Source: Paralichthys olivaceus (taxonomy: Eukaryota; Chordata; Actinopteri; Pleuronectiformes; Paralichthyidae). From it: a stretch of DNA of 64,000 nt. The stretch is from NCBI RefSeq assembly GCF_024713975.1, contig NC_091103.1:139501-203500 (forward strand), in the 5' to 3' direction. The notes below the pieces were generated by a model. That model searched no databases. It had not been told where the DNA came from and was given only the letters and a program-made list of their open reading frames with translations. Below, piece by piece: positions 63,692 through 64,000 of the stretch (position 1 is its first letter; the number at the start of each line of letters is the position of its first letter). Made by a program: the position numbers and the translations under genes.

Positions 63692-63778
<87 letters not shown>

Positions 63779-63812
63779 GACAGACAGACAGACAGACAGA
63801 GACAGACAGACA
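63440..63812 (+). repeat. (GACA)n microsatellite with GGTAGAGACA interruptions
   Basis: Long gacagacagaca runs broken by ggtagaga and single gaga units. GACA belongs to the GATA/GACA (Bkm-type) class that accumulates on some vertebrate sex chromosomes, but one array proves nothing about this chromosome. Confidence 0.93.
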
Positions 63813-64000
63813 GGTGTGTTCCTGCTGATGAGAGTTATCAGGTCGGATTAAAGAGGAAGCTGTGTCACATGCTAAGAGACAAACTTCTGAACTGTGACAT
63901 GTCAACAGCTGACTGCAGTGAGGGGCTTTTATTGTGAAACAGGAAGTGAGTTGTTCAGTGCAGTTGTTGCTAAGGAAATGACTCTGACTGATGGTGGGTT

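Larger units (their letters stand above)
62532..64000 (-). other. Right-edge LRCH intron sequence
   Basis: Between 62531 and the window end I found no further convincing LRCH exon. A very small candidate on the minus strand near 62740-62760 (before gtgtgag) was too short to judge. The rest is the two purine-rich arrays and unique sequence. Confidence 0.4.

Overview
This is a gene-dense stretch of a ray-finned (teleost-type) fish nuclear genome. Eight protein-coding genes with vertebrate exon-intron structure are recognisable. All introns but one read GT-AG. Introns are small but swollen by simple repeats, and there are LINE fragments and MITE-like elements of kinds common in fish. No organelle, bacterial, viral, tRNA, rRNA or CRISPR signal was seen. 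Exon coordinates were assigned by hand from splice consensus, reading frame and remembered family sequences. Exon sums give whole codons for every complete gene.

Layout, left to right. Plus strand: rpl35a (402-3337), rnpepl1 (6075-11684), a DVL3-like dishevelled gene (12916-19953). Next comes a poorly resolved 8-kb stretch (about 20.1-28.3 kb) with a CpG-rich promoter-like patch and a 4.1-kb minisatellite. Then mmp23 (29874-34538, plus), serp1 (35960-37097, minus) and eif2a (38255-42980, plus; head-to-head with serp1, as I recall for human 3q25), tsen34 (46583-48237, plus), clrn1 (50993-52995, minus) and the 3' half of an LRCH gene, probably lrch3 (56864-62531, minus, running off the right edge). 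The genes are unrelated housekeeping or developmental genes: ribosome, M1 peptidase, Wnt signalling, matrix protease, ER translocon factor, initiation factor, tRNA splicing, hair-cell tetraspan and cortical CH-domain scaffold. The content mixes neighbours that in human lie on 3q25, 3q27, 3q29, 1p36, 2q37 and 19q13.

The most striking property is tandem repetition, roughly a quarter of the window by hand estimate. Two arrays have amplified a gene's own 3' splice site: 13 extra copies of the exon-10 acceptor in rnpepl1 intron 9, and about nine copies of the exon-2 acceptor in dishevelled intron 1. Elsewhere the inside of a dispersed element has grown into a 1.1-kb minisatellite, while a second copy of the same element 21 kb away keeps the short form.

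Other points of interest are two alternative, mutually similar last exons in the LRCH gene (one soluble, one with a membrane tail), a GC-AG intron in mmp23, and a perfect 17-bp hairpin. I found no convincing new multi-gene system. The acceptor-site arrays are the best candidates for an unusual mechanism.
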